From Arsenophonus sp046530765 (GTDB taxonomy: Bacteria; Pseudomonadota; Gammaproteobacteria; Enterobacterales; Enterobacteriaceae): 54,661 nt of DNA. The stretch's first letter is position 1. Each line of letters opens with the position of its first letter. Under the pieces are notes generated by a model that was not told where the DNA came from, did not search any database, and saw only the letters and a program-made list of their open reading frames with translations. The position numbers were made by a program, and so were the translations under genes. Of the stretch, positions 1 to 11,072 are shown one piece after another. The DNA is taken from assembly GCA_046530765.1 (NCBI GenBank), contig JBHEQS010000011.1, positions 1-54,661 of the forward strand, written 5' to 3'.

Positions 1-1365
1 TAAAGTGTTTATATCTTTATACAATAATTAAAATTTATTTATTTTAAAATTCAGTATTTTACCTTAAAAATATAACAAATAACTTGTATTTTATTATGAT
101 TAATTAAACATATATTTTTATTTATGATTATGTTACAAGGTGCAACATATAATTAAAATCTTTATAATAACTAATTAATATAATATCAGATATCTTATTA
201 AGAACTTTGTAACATTTTAATATTATAAGATATTACTATAACTATGTTAATAATTGTTATTTCATCTTGTTTTAATTTACTTAACAATGATATTGAATTT
301 TCATTATAGAATAAATTCCATATAAGGATATATATTAATTAACCAAATTAGCAGCGGGAATAGTAATTAAACTAATAATAATAATATCAATTTACTATTT
401 ATTAGTATAAAGTTTAATAAGGTATATGAAGTATTTTTTTAATAAAAAGTAAATAATAAAAATTTAGTCATTATAATTTTTATAATATTATTAAAGGCTT
501 ATTAAATTTATTATTAGAAATTAATATAATATAACAAATAATTATAATATTTTCAATAATAATCATATTAGAATTTTACAACTTTAACTAGAGTGTAGAA
601 GTATTAATTTATGCGCTAACAAAGCACTAAATATGTTTTTATTGATTAATGTAAAATTATAGAGTTCATGTTTTATATACTAAATTATGTTATCTATTCT
701 TATTATGATAAAATGACTATACTAATTATTAGTATATAATATTATTTATATAGTATATTTTATTTTTTAAATCATATTTTTTATCACATATTTAACAATG
801 ATAATAAAATATTATGATTTTTTTAGTAAAATTTTTAATAAAAAATCATTATTTATCTTAATTTTATTTATATTAAAAAGCATTATTTAAACATTTATTT
901 AAACACTTTATTTAATTATTAATATAATAATTAAATAAAGTGTTGTTGCAATAAAATTTAAAAATATTATTTAAATAATATTCAATTATATAAAAAATAA
1001 ACAATGATTTTTATAAAAGAAATAGCTATATTTATTTCAAATAATTTAATAATAGAATTATTTATTAATATAATTATTAATCTAATTTATATAATTTTTA
1101 TTATATATTCAAAATAAAAATTATGCTTAATGTTTAAATTTTAAGATAATTTAAATTTAGTTTAATCTTAATTTTCAATCATTAGTTTATTATGTTGTAT
1201 TATTAGTAAATATTAACAAAAAAATAATAATAGAAAACATTATTATTTATTTAGTATTTTTATTATTTCAATATAATTTTTACATATTTTTAGTTTATAT
1301 CTGATAAAACAAGATTATATGTTAATAACATATCTTTTTTATATTTTTATAAAAGAGGAAATTTA
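1..1365. other. gene-free AT-rich stretch upstream of ybaL
   Basis: I see no coding region or RNA gene here. The only clear structure is the inverted repeat at 902-944, listed separately. The last 25 bases hold the ribosome binding site of ybaL. Confidence 0.7.
902..944. repeat. perfect inverted repeat, 19-bp arms, 5-nt loop
   Basis: The arms are 902-920 and 926-944 and match without a mismatch; the loop is 921-925. It lies about 420 bases upstream of ybaL with no gene to its left in the window. It could be a terminator of a gene outside the window or now lost. Each arm ends in a short T- or A-rich part, but there is no proper U-tract. Confidence 0.8.
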
Positions 1366-3027
1366 ATGGATCACTCAACATCACCACTCATTACAACAAT
1401 TGTTGGTGGTTTATCTCTCGCCTATCTATTTGGAATGATATCACAACGATTGAGGATATCACCTTTGGTTGGGTATTTGTTAGCCGGAGTTATTATTGGT
1501 CCATTTACACCAGGATTCGTTGCAAATATAAATTTAGCCAGTGAACTAGCTGAAATTGGTGTTATATTATTGATGTTTGGTGTTGGTTTGCATTTTTCAT
1601 TAAAAGATCTTTTGGCTGTAAAATCAATTGCTATTCCTGGTGCTATTTCTCAAATAGTTACTGCGACATTATTAGGTCTTGGTTTATCTATGATATTTAA
1701 TTGGGGAATATTTACTGGAATTGTTTTTGGTCTTTGTCTTTCAACAGCTAGCACTGTTGTGTTGTTAAGAGCATTGGAAGAGCGTCAGCTTATTGATAGT
1801 AAACGTGGTCAAATCGCTATTGGATGGTTGATTGTAGAAGATTTAGTTATGATCTTAACACTAGTATTACTTCCAGCAATTTCCAACATTATCCATAGTA
1901 ATCATGCTACTCTTAATGAACTTATAATTAAATTAACCTTTACTATTGGTAAAGTAGCTATTTTTATTATCATTACACTTTTTATTGGACGAAAACTTAT
2001 TCCATTGATTCTAGCTCGCACTGCGGCAACAGGTTCTAGAGAATTATTTACATTAGCAGTTTTAGTGTTAGCACTTGGCATTGCTTATTCAGCAGTAACT
2101 ATATTTAATGCTTCATTTGCACTTGGTGCATTTTTTGCAGGAATGATTCTAAATGAATCTGAATTAAGTCATAGAGCCGCACAAGATACACTAGCGTTGC
2201 GAGATGCATTTGTTGTTTTATTTTTTGTATCGGTTGGAATGTTATTAGATCCGATCATATTTATAAAACATCCATTAGCCGTATTAGCGGTTTTATCGAT
2301 TATCACTATCGGCAAATCATTTGCCGCATTGCTATTAGTAAGATTATTTGGTCACAGTCGTCGTACAGCCTTAACTATCGCAATAAGTCTTGGGCAAATT
2401 GGTGAATTCTCTTTTATACTGGCAGGAATGGGAATATCAATTAATGTATTCAATAATCAAGGACAAAACTTAGTTTTAGCAGGATCAATAGTTTCTATCA
2501 TGATTAACCCATTGTTATTTAACTTGTTAGAGCGCTATCTAAAAAAAACCGAAACAACAGAAGAGGAATTATTAGAAGAAACGGATGATGAAATTGTACA
2601 AATTCCTATTGATATTTGCAAACATGCAATTATTATTGGTTATGGTCGTGTTGGCACTATTCTTGCAGAAGAGTTACGTCAAAGAAATATCCCTATTGTT
2701 GTAATCGAAAATACACGCGCTAGATTTGAAGAATTATCAAAAAACGGTTTCCACGCATTAGTTGGAAATGCTGCAAATAAATCGGTGATGAATTTAGCTC
2801 GAATAAATTGCGCTAAAACAATATTACTTACAATTCCAAATAGTTATGAAGCAGGACAAATTGTTGAGAAAGCTAGATCTTTAAATCCTAACATTACAAT
2901 TATTGTTCGTGCTCACTACGATAATGAAGTTAAATATATGCGTGAACATGGTGCAAATCACATAATTGTTAGCGAACATGAAATCGCGAAAACTATGGCA
3001 TACTTTATGGATAAAAAGAAAATATAA
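1366..3027 (+). CDS. ybaL: YbaL-type CPA2 cation/proton antiporter with TrkA-N domain
   Basis: This is a membrane protein of the monovalent cation:proton antiporter-2 (Kef-type) family. The N-terminal ~385 residues form the multi-helix exchanger domain. A TrkA-N (RCK) domain follows, with a dinucleotide-binding GYGRVG at residues 425-430. At 553 aa it is nearly the length of E. coli YbaL (558 aa) and is collinear with it, including the RALEERQLIDS and GYGRVG segments. The ATG follows AGAGGA at good spacing. In E. coli, ybaL lies beyond hemH, aes and gsk and points towards hemH; here the orientation is the same but aes and gsk are missing. A run of eight A near codon 390 stays in frame. The transported ion and in vivo role of YbaL are not well established. 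The identity is secure. Confidence 0.93.
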   Translation: MDHSTSPLITTIVGGLSLAYLFGMISQRLRISPLVGYLLAGVIIGPFTPGFVANINLASELAEIGVILLMFGVGLHFSLKDLLAVKSIAIPGAISQIVTATLLGLGLSMIFNWGIFTGIVFGLCLSTASTVVLLRALEERQLIDSKRGQIAIGWLIVEDLVMILTLVLLPAISNIIHSNHATLNELIIKLTFTIGKVAIFIIITLFIGRKLIPLILARTAATGSRELFTLAVLVLALGIAYSAVTIFNASFALGAFFAGMILNESELSHRAAQDTLALRDAFVVLFFVSVGMLLDPIIFIKHPLAVLAVLSIITIGKSFAALLLVRLFGHSRRTALTIAISLGQIGEFSFILAGMGISINVFNNQGQNLVLAGSIVSIMINPLLFNLLERYLKKTETTEEELLEETDDEIVQIPIDICKHAIIIGYGRVGTILAEELRQRNIPIVVIENTRARFEELSKNGFHALVGNAANKSVMNLARINCAKTILLTIPNSYEAGQIVEKARSLNPNITIIVRAHYDNEVKYMREHGANHIIVSEHEIAKTMAYFMDKKKI

Positions 3028-3331
3028 TTTAGTCATATCAATAATCATTATTATAATTTATTGTTAAATTTAATATATTAAATAAATAAACAAATATAAA
3101 TATTTATATATATTAATTTTTTATATAATTATAGTTATTTCTAATAAATTTTAAGTAAATAGATAATAATTAACTTTATTAAAATACTTAAACACTATAT
3201 CAAGAAAATACAATATAAAACTGTTTAACTAAACTTATAATTTTAAAGATAAATATAACTAAAAACTAAATAATGTATAATACTTAATACTAAGTAGCTA
3301 ATTTTGTTACGTTTATTTACATATATTCTTA

Positions 3332-3357
3332 TTTAAAATTTAAAATTTAAAATTTAA
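3332..3357. repeat. 7-bp tandem repeat (TTTAAAA), about 3.7 copies
   Basis: The unit TTTAAAA is repeated without error across the interval. It is a simple-sequence tract in non-coding DNA with no visible function. Confidence 0.7.
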
Positions 3358-3738
3358 TACATAATAATATTGTATATTAAATCGTTAATAATATTGGTAG
3401 TTAAAATACTTTTATATAAATAAAAAGATTGACATATTATTAATGAATTTTTTTTGCTATATTTATATTTAAAAATAAACTAATTTCTTAAAATAAATTA
3501 GATAATATCATATTAAAATTTAGATCATATAAATATTATCTGTTATATACTATAAATTATATATTAAACATTATAGTTAATTATATATAAAATTATTGTG
3601 TATTTATAATATTATTTATATTTTTATTAAATGTAACTTTGAAATATAAATTGCACTTATAATATTATTCAAAAAGTATTATTATTTATAATAATTTATA
3701 GCATCTATATCTAATTAATTATTGAGAAGAATTTATTT

Positions 3739-3768
3739 TTATTAGTTTTTTTCTAAAAAAACTAATAA
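3739..3768. repeat. inverted repeat, 14-bp arms, 2-nt centre
   Basis: Arms 3739-3752 and 3755-3768 are perfect. Each holds a run of seven T or A next to the centre. It sits about 710 bases past the ybaL stop and about 1.0 kb past the hemH stop, too far to be called a terminator of either with confidence. Confidence 0.6.
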
Positions 3769-4793
3769 TATAAATATTTATAAATATTTATATTATTTAT
3801 AAATATTTATATTTGAAATAAAATATCTATTGATAACTTATATATTTATTTATATTAAATATTTTTAATCAATATATTAAATAATTACAAATTTACTTTT
3901 ATATTTTTAATAAAAATTTATACTAATAAATAATATATTTTATATGATCTGATCTATGAAAAATAAGAATTAAATTTATTAGAAAATTATTTTCTAACAT
4001 TTTTTAAAATAAATAAAAGTATTAAAATTAACTAATATTTAATTTTATAGTTTAAGTTTCTTAGATTAATTATTTTACTTAAAACAATTATATATTATAG
4101 ATAATTTAGAATAAGTATTAAAATATATCAATGAAATATTTTAATATTATATAATTGTAGTTAAAATAATAATTTAAATATTAATATCGGTATATTTTTA
4201 GTTAAAATTAAATTATTCAAAATATAAATAACATTAAAAAATTATGATAACTAGAATAGTTTATTTTTGATATTTTCAAGTATATAAAACAAAAAAAAAT
4301 ATTATTGACACCTATATCTCTAATATAACGTAAAATAATAAAATAGGAAATGTAGATTGCTACTACATAAATAAATCAATAAAAACAGCTGAAATGTTTA
4401 GGTATTCATACGCAGGTAGTTATATTATCTTTTTTATTATAAATATATAAAATAAATATTTTTTTTGAAACATATTTTTTTAGAAAACAAGTGTATAAAT
4501 TAAAATTCAAAACGCTTTTTAAGTTTAAATTACTAATCTATCTATAGGTTTTAAATTGTAAATTTATTTATCTATATTTTGTTTAAAAATAATCAACTGT
4601 TTTATATTGATTATAAAATCTCAAACATTTGATTAATTAATTATAATTTCAAATTATATATATGTATATATATTATTATAATATTGTTTTTTTATATTTT
4701 TTTCCAGAAATAAAAAAATTATATCTTAGAAAGATCTTTTTATTAAAAAATTATTTTTGTTAAATTTTTTAAAATTCTTAAATATTTTATGTT

Positions 4794-5756
4794 CTATATG
4801 ATATTTTTAATTAATTTAACCATTAACATAATATGATTATCCGAAGCATTAAGTGCAGGTATATAATGATATTTTTTTCCACCAGAGGCATAAAATAACT
4901 TTTTATTATAAACAGCAATCTCCTCTAGAGATTCTAAGCAATCCACTGAAAAACCTGGACATAAAACTTGAACATGTTTAACACCTTTTTTTGCCAATCT
5001 TTTTAAAGTAACACTTGTATAAGATTTGAGCCATTCTTCGCAACCAAAACGCGACTGATAAGTCATAATAATATTATTAATAGGAAAATTAATTAATTCA
5101 CTCAGCAGACGCGTTGTTAGTGCGCATTCATATGGATATATATCACCTTCTTCTGCATAACGTTTTGGAAGACCGTGATAAGAAAGCAATAATCGATCAG
5201 GTTTACCATGCTTGTCGAAACTTAACTCAACTGATTTTTTTAATGCATCAATATAATAATGGTGATCAGCATAACTACGAATAAAGCAAATCCCTGGTAT
5301 AGTACGATATTTTTTGAACGCCATACTTATAATATCAAAAACTGCAGCAGTTGTTGAACAAGAATATTGTGGGTAAAGCGGCAATACAATAAGATTTTCA
5401 ATCTCTTGAATTAATAATTTATCTATTGCTGAATGAATGGAAGGTAAACCATAACTCATCCCTAATTCTACAGGAATAGTTGGAAATTGTTTCGCGAGCG
5501 CATTTTTTTGTTGTAAGCTATAATTTAACAATGGCGAACCGTCTTTTGTCCAAATTGAGCGATATAATTTAGCTACTTTTATTGAACGTAATGGTGCAAT
5601 CACTAAATGCAATAGTGGTTTCCAAATTATTCTAGAAATATCAATAACTCTTGTATCGCTAAGAAATTCTATTAAAAAACGCTTTACAGCCAATCTATTT
5701 GGTGAATCAGGCGTTCCTAAATTAGCTAATAAAATACCATGTTTTTTATTACTCAT
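4794..5756 (-). CDS. hemH: ferrochelatase
   Basis: Ferrochelatase inserts ferrous iron into protoporphyrin IX, the last step of protohaem synthesis, in the cytoplasm at the membrane face. The 320-aa protein has exactly the E. coli length. It opens with the family pattern GILLANLGTPDSP (residues 7-19). The metal-site His194 (SYHGLP) and Glu275 (DCLESLEE) are at the family positions, so it looks catalytically complete. The ATG start gives an N-terminus aligned with E. coli HemH, although the Shine-Dalgarno sequence is weak. It lies 129 bases after adk on the same strand, as in E. coli, and the two may share a transcript. Whether the rest of the haem pathway is kept cannot be seen here. Confidence 0.95.
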   Translation of the reverse strand: MSNKKHGILLANLGTPDSPNRLAVKRFLIEFLSDTRVIDISRIIWKPLLHLVIAPLRSIKVAKLYRSIWTKDGSPLLNYSLQQKNALAKQFPTIPVELGMSYGLPSIHSAIDKLLIQEIENLIVLPLYPQYSCSTTAAVFDIISMAFKKYRTIPGICFIRSYADHHYYIDALKKSVELSFDKHGKPDRLLLSYHGLPKRYAEEGDIYPYECALTTRLLSELINFPINNIIMTYQSRFGCEEWLKSYTSVTLKRLAKKGVKHVQVLCPGFSVDCLESLEEIAVYNKKLFYASGGKKYHYIPALNASDNHIMLMVKLIKNII

Positions 5757-5885
5757 CTTAATTATGCCATTTATTTATCATTAATAATCGCAATAAGATT
5801 GCAATTATTAAATATTTTTCTTCATAAAAAATCAGTTCTATATAAATTTAATATAAAATTAAATAATTATGTCATTAGTTAACAA

Positions 5886-6530
5886 CTAATCTAAAATTTT
5901 ACTCAATTCTTCACTAATTTCACTAACCTTGCGTGTGCCATCTAATTTAAAGTATTTAATATAACCACTAGAGGCTTTTTGATGATAATAGTCAATTAAA
6001 GGCTTAGTTAATTTATGGTACTCAATCAATCTATTACATATAGTTTCTTCTCTATCATCTTTTCGAATGCTTAATTTTTCACCAGTAACGTCATCTCTAT
6101 TTTCTATTTTTGGCGGATTAAATTTAATATGATAAACACGACCAGAAGGTGTATGAACTCTACGACCAACAATACGTTCAATAACTATTTTATCAGGCAC
6201 ATCAAATTCCAATACATAATTTACCAAAATGCCTAAATTTTTTATTGAGTTTGCTTGTGTTATAGTGCGAGGAAATCCATCTAATAAGAAACCATTTTTA
6301 AAATGATTATGTTCAATAAATTCTTTGACCAAATCAATAACAAATTTATCAGAAACAAACTTACCAGCATCCATTAATTCTTTTGTTTTCAAATCAAATA
6401 ACACACTTTTTTTTGGCATAGAACGCAGCATATCACCTGTAGAAATTTGTATAATATTATATCTTTTTACAATAAAATCAGCTTGAGTCCCTTTACCTGA
6501 ACCTGGTGCGCCAAATAAAATAATATGCAT
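5886..6530 (-). CDS. adk: adenylate kinase
   Basis: Adenylate kinase interconverts ATP + AMP and 2 ADP in the cytosol and sets the adenylate balance. The 214 aa equal the E. coli length. The P-loop GAPGSGKGT is at residues 7-15. The AMP-binding FLLDGFPRT segment follows mid-protein, and the long LID domain begins at GRRVHTPSGRVYH. The LID lacks the zinc-binding cysteines of Gram-positive enzymes, as expected for enterobacteria. An AAGGGA ribosome binding site lies 7-8 bases before the ATG. It sits between htpG and hemH as in E. coli, but the gap to htpG has grown to 899 bases. Confidence 0.97.
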   Translation of the reverse strand: MHIILFGAPGSGKGTQADFIVKRYNIIQISTGDMLRSMPKKSVLFDLKTKELMDAGKFVSDKFVIDLVKEFIEHNHFKNGFLLDGFPRTITQANSIKNLGILVNYVLEFDVPDKIVIERIVGRRVHTPSGRVYHIKFNPPKIENRDDVTGEKLSIRKDDREETICNRLIEYHKLTKPLIDYYHQKASSGYIKYFKLDGTRKVSEISEELSKILD

Positions 6531-7429
6531 ACGAAAATCCCTTGTTATTTTGTTTTTTATAATTTTAAAGAAAAGTTATATTTTAAGATATATACTAAAT
6601 TTCTTAATTTTTAATATATAAATAGAGGTAATTAGCTTATTAATAAAAATTAATAGACTAAATAGCATGTAGTTATTTATGTTATAAAACACAGCTTAAT
6701 GAATTTTTAAAAAAAAATAAACTTATTAATGATCCTCTATTTATCTTATTAAATTTAATACAAAGATATTAAGAAGTCTTTAATTTCTCTTTTAATGATA
6801 AATTAATGCTACATAATAAATAAATATTATGGAAGTTGTTTGTCAAATAAAACTATTTTTAATAAAAAAGTAGTTGATTATAGTAATTACAAATATAATA
6901 AAACTCAGATAAATTAAAATAGATGTATACGAAATATTAAAAATCAGAACAATTATATACTGTATTCAATTAGAATTACTGTAAATATGAAAATTTAATC
7001 AGTAAATTAGTTATCTTTATTACTGAAAGATAACTAATTAATTTTAAATTCTATGAATAATTTTATAGATAATCATTTGTATTTTAATAAAAATTTAAAT
7101 ATAGATTCAATATATATTTTTAATATTTATTTAGTATTTTTTTTGCACATATAATTTTATTTAATAATACTGTATACTACATTAGAATCTAAACCCAAAA
7201 TATATATTAAAGGACCAAGTAATTTTCTAATGATTAATTTTATTTTTAAAAATATTTTGTATTTGAAATACAATGAATAATTTAATTCATAATTTAATAT
7301 AAATTTGATCTTTTTATTATATTTTTAAAAAAAATAAATAATTATTATTTAATTAAACTTTTTAGTAAAACAAAATATAAAAACAATTAAATACAGATTT
7401 ATAACAAACTAATAAAATAAACAAATTTA
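6531..7429. other. gene-free gap between htpG and adk
   Basis: I see nothing coding. This 899-base stretch should hold the adk promoter and the htpG terminator. The base composition is too AT-rich to choose a promoter, and the only clear structure is the hairpin at 7005-7039. Confidence 0.6.
7005..7039. repeat. inverted repeat, 14-bp arms, 7-nt loop
   Basis: Arms 7005-7018 and 7026-7039 match perfectly. It lies 391 bases beyond the htpG stop in the direction of htpG transcription, so it could end that transcript, but no strong U-tract follows. Confidence 0.6.
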
Positions 7430-9295
7430 TCATAAAATTAACTTATTAATACGACGAACAAACTGATTAGGATCTTCTAGATTGCCTTTCTCAACAAGTA
7501 ATGCCTGATCTAGTAATACTTCTACCAACTCAGAAAATAAAGTATCATCTGTTAGTTTTATCACTTTTTTAACTAATTGGTGTTCTGGATTAAGCTCAAA
7601 ATTATATTTTATTTCTAATGATGGTTGACCAACTGCAGCAAAAAGTTTTGCCATCTGAGTGCTCATATCGTTAGTATTTGTCGTAACAATCGCCGGTGCA
7701 TCTATTAAACGGTGTGTTAACTTTACTTCATTTACACGATTACCTAATAATTTTTTCACTCTCGCAATAAAAGGATCAAGTTTTTTATCCATTTTTTCTT
7801 GTTCCTTATTATCTTCATTTATAAGTTTTTCTAATGATTCATCTGTTTTAGTAATAGATTGAAAAGATTTGCCATCAAATTTTGATAAATAATTCATCAT
7901 CCATTCATCAATCCTATCAGATAATAACAAAACTTCAATTTCTTTTTTATAGAATAGTTCTAAATGTGGGCTATTTTTTGCAGAAGCATAACTATCAGCA
8001 GTAATATAATAAATCTTTTCCTGTCCTTTAATCATTCTACTGATATAATCTTTTAAAGAAACGTTTTGTAAACTGCTATCATTATGCGTTGATGAAAATC
8101 TTAATAATTTAGTGATAGTTTCTTTATTAGTTGGATCTTCTTCTGGACCCTCTTTAAAAACTAATCCAAATTCTAGCCAAAATTTTTGATATTCATCAGA
8201 TTTATTTTTAGATAACTTCTCTAACATCTGCAATACGCGCTTTGTTAATGCACTACGCAAACTGCGAATAATTGCACTATTTTGTAAAATTTCTCTAGAA
8301 ATATTTAATGGCAAATCATTTGAATCAATTAGTCCACGAATAAAACGTAAGTAATTCGGAATAAATTGTTCTGCGTCATCCATAATAAAAACTCGGTGAA
8401 CATAAAGCCTTAAACCATGTTTATTATTTCGGTTCCATAAATCAAAAGGTGCTTTTGTTGGTATATAAATGAGGCTTGTATAATCTTGATTGCCTTCTAC
8501 TAAATTATGACTCCATGTTAAAGGATCTGAATAGTCATTGAAAACATGTTTATAAAACTCTTTATATTCTTCATTAGAAATATCATTTTTGTTGCGCACC
8601 CATAGAGCTTGAGCTTTATTAATTTTTTCCCAAATAATAGTATTATTTTCTTTGTTTTTAACTTCAATTTCAACAGGAAGAGAAATATGATCTGAGTATT
8701 TGCTAATCACAGAGCGTAAACGCCAATTATCTAAAAATTCAGCTTGATCTTCTCGTAAATGTAAAGTGATTTCAGTACCACGATCTGATTTTTCAATATC
8801 AGCAACAGTGTATTCACCCTCACCATGAGATTGCCAAAAAACCCCTTTATCAAAAGGTATTCCTGCTGCTCGAGTTCGAACAGTCACATTGTCTGCAACA
8901 ATAAAAGATGAATAAAAACCAACGCCAAATTGACCAATTAATGTACTATCTTTAGACTGTTCATTACCAAAAGATTGTAAAAAATTCTTTGTGCCAGATT
9001 TAGCAATAGTTCCTAAATTATCAATAACTTCTTCGCGTGTCATACCAATGCCATTATCATCAATCATTAAAGTTTTTTGATCTTTATCAACAGAAATTCT
9101 TACTCTAAAGTTAGCATCATTTTCATAAAGATTAGGATGTGAAAGAGCCATAAAGCGTAATTTATCTACTGCATCAGACGCATTTGAAATAAGTTCACGA
9201 AGAAAAATCTCTTTATTAGAATAAAGAGAATAAATCATCAGTTGTAATAATTGTTTTATTTCTGACTGAAATATACGAGTTTCTTGTCCTTTCAT
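7430..9295 (-). CDS. htpG: molecular chaperone HtpG (bacterial Hsp90)
   Basis: HtpG is the bacterial Hsp90, a cytosolic ATP-dependent homodimeric chaperone. At 621 aa it nearly matches E. coli (624 aa). The GHKL ATPase domain carries RELISNASDAVDKL (Glu34, Asn38), DDNGIGM (residues 79-85) and the lid motif GQFGVGFYSSF. The middle domain and C-terminal dimerisation domain follow without a break. The ATG start matches the conserved N-terminus MKGQET; AAGGA lies 11 bases and AGG 1 base before it. A well-preserved sigma-32-type promoter lies about 60-90 bases upstream (9358-9383). The usual upstream partners recR and ybaB have been lost, leaving 2.3 kb of gene-free DNA before dnaX. Confidence 0.97.
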   Translation of the reverse strand: MKGQETRIFQSEIKQLLQLMIYSLYSNKEIFLRELISNASDAVDKLRFMALSHPNLYENDANFRVRISVDKDQKTLMIDDNGIGMTREEVIDNLGTIAKSGTKNFLQSFGNEQSKDSTLIGQFGVGFYSSFIVADNVTVRTRAAGIPFDKGVFWQSHGEGEYTVADIEKSDRGTEITLHLREDQAEFLDNWRLRSVISKYSDHISLPVEIEVKNKENNTIIWEKINKAQALWVRNKNDISNEEYKEFYKHVFNDYSDPLTWSHNLVEGNQDYTSLIYIPTKAPFDLWNRNNKHGLRLYVHRVFIMDDAEQFIPNYLRFIRGLIDSNDLPLNISREILQNSAIIRSLRSALTKRVLQMLEKLSKNKSDEYQKFWLEFGLVFKEGPEEDPTNKETITKLLRFSSTHNDSSLQNVSLKDYISRMIKGQEKIYYITADSYASAKNSPHLELFYKKEIEVLLLSDRIDEWMMNYLSKFDGKSFQSITKTDESLEKLINEDNKEQEKMDKKLDPFIARVKKLLGNRVNEVKLTHRLIDAPAIVTTNTNDMSTQMAKLFAAVGQPSLEIKYNFELNPEHQLVKKVIKLTDDTLFSELVEVLLDQALLVEKGNLEDPNQFVRRINKLIL

Positions 9296-9357
9296 ACCTA
9301 TTAAATATCCTTAATTTTAGAATAATTTTATTTAATTGAATAATTATAAAACTCAGG

Positions 9358-9383
9358 TTGGGGTGGAAATTAAAAATTTCAAG
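9358..9383 (-). promoter_or_regulatory. heat-shock (sigma-32 type) promoter of htpG
   Basis: Read on the minus strand, CTTGAAA (9383-9377) is followed after 13 bases by CCCCAA (9363-9358). The sigma-32 consensus is CTTGAA, a spacer of about 11-16 bases, then CCCCAT. The run of C is conspicuous in such AT-rich DNA. Transcription should begin near 9350, giving a leader of about 55 bases before the htpG ATG. E. coli htpG is a known sigma-32 gene, so position and sequence agree. Confidence 0.8.
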
Positions 9384-9846
9384 GTTATTATATTAAATAA
9401 TGGAATAATGATTGCTTATATAATTAAACTTTTTAATGAAAAATAATTTTAATATTTGTATATATTTATTTACATTATGCATATTTTGAAAATAAAAGTT
9501 AAAAAAAAATAAATTTAACAAGAAAATTAATTTATTTTTACATATAACGACTTGGCTATGCTTGATGTAATTGTTTTATTTCTATAAACTTGTAAAAGTG
9601 GAGTGTTATTATATATTAAATTTGTGTCAACAAAATAAGTTAAATAATACATTCAATAAGATTTTGAATCTTAATTGATTGATAAATTATTTATATCTCT
9701 ATAATGTAATATAAACTTACTATGATTAACGACACAAAGTAGATGTAAGCATATTGTAATTAAATAATAATTAATTAGTATTACAAATTAAAAAAAATAT
9801 TTTATTATAAATAATAATTGTTATGCACGCCTTTCCATGGTGTCTA

Positions 9847-9894
9847 ATACAATTATATTTTTAATCATAAAATATATTAAAAATATAATTGTAT
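9847..9894. repeat. perfect inverted repeat, 19-bp arms, 10-nt loop
   Basis: Arms 9847-9865 and 9876-9894 pair without mismatch around the loop 9866-9875. It lies upstream of the htpG promoter in the former recR/ybaB interval, not next to any gene end. Confidence 0.75.
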
Positions 9895-10786
9895 CTATCT
9901 TAACATATTAACGTTTCCGTTGTTTTCAATAATTTATTTATATGAAATCAAAAAATATTCTATTATTTTATTACATTTATTATTTTATGTTATATAGAAA
10001 ATATAAACATAAATAATGTTTTTTATTTATGTTTTAGAAAACATTTAAAATGAACTATTCTTAGATATTATAATTTTTAATGTTATTTAAGTTTTTAAAA
10101 CTTACAATTTCTCCTAAAAAAGATACAACTGTCAAATATATATTTATGATATTATATTTTATATATTTTATAAAAGTAATATTAATTAATTTTTAATTAT
10201 AAATTTTCATTTATTATGATTCGATTTGTACATGAAGATGAATATTATTATAGACTATAATTATTATTAATGTTAATTCTACTACTTAAAACAAAGTAAG
10301 CTATTTACTTTGAAGTTAAAGTGTTTTTTTTTGCAATAAATTATTAACATAAAAGATATTATCTAAGTTATAAGAACCATAGATATAGTATATTATTATT
10401 TCAAATTAAATAATTACTTATTTGTAGCATACATACATATTTTTTTAAAAAAAATGAAAAAATTTATCATTTGCAACTAAAATAAATTAACTTTTGATTA
10501 TGAAAATTCTTATTCATAAAATATTTACAAAAGTTTATTATATGCGCATTCTAATTATCAATATTTATATCCACTTGTACTTTAATATCTACTTCTTAAA
10601 TTTTTAATAAATAATTAAAGAAGTTTAAAATTAAAATTCTTTATAATTATTAAGTTGTTTTTTTGTAAGTAAGGATGACTGTAGCATTTCAATAAATTAA
10701 CTATTACTAAGATACTAGCCTATTTCTACAATTAATTATTTCGAAACTTATTAGTGCTATAAAAATAGTTTGAAATATAATTAACA

Positions 10787-10809
10787 ATTACATTACATTA
10801 CATTACATT
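10787..10809. repeat. 5-bp tandem repeat (ATTAC), about 4.6 copies
   Basis: A perfect short tandem array of ATTAC in non-coding DNA; no function is apparent. Confidence 0.7.
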
Positions 10810-10903
10810 TAGAAAATTCTAATAAATATATTTAGTTATTTTTATTTAAATTATTGCTTTTTAAGCAATAACCTCTTTTAATGTCTAAATTAATAATTTG
10901 TAA

Positions 10904-10938
10904 TTATTCTATTCAATTATATTAATTGAATAGAATAA
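10904..10938. repeat. inverted repeat, 15-bp arms, 5-nt loop
   Basis: Arms 10904-10918 and 10924-10938 are perfect. It lies about 640 bases beyond the dnaX stop, one of three hairpins in a row between 10904 and 11112. Confidence 0.65.
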
Positions 10939-10973
10939 GATATCTACAATCTAATATAAAAATAAATATGAAA

Positions 10974-11027
10974 TATAAAACTCTATGTTTCTAAATGTAA
11001 ATGTAAATGCAAATATAGAGTTTTATA
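10974..11027. repeat. inverted repeat, 13-bp arms around three AAATG(T/C) units
   Basis: Arms 10974-10986 and 11015-11027 are perfect. The 28-nt loop holds three near-copies of AAATGT (about 10993-11010). Confidence 0.6.
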
Positions 11028-11072
11028 TAAAATATATTATATCTATAATATATATCAAAACATAAATAAATT

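Larger units (their letters stand above)
3028..4793. other. gene-free gap where E. coli has aes and gsk
   Basis: In E. coli, gsk (inosine-guanosine kinase) and aes (esterase) lie between hemH and ybaL. I find no recognisable trace of either here in any frame. The gap is low-complexity AT sequence with a short 7-bp tandem repeat (3332-3357) and an inverted repeat (3739-3768). Confidence 0.65.

Noticed and set aside
4305..4345. TTGACA near 4306, considered as a promoter of a small RNA
   Set aside because: No -10 box at a 16-18 base spacing and no structured RNA downstream that I can recognise.
7659..7862. Open frame on the plus strand inside htpG
   Set aside because: Antisense shadow of the conserved htpG coding frame; similar shadows lie inside dnaX (13226-13408), alr (42064-42246, 42373-42558) and gyrA (50938-51123).
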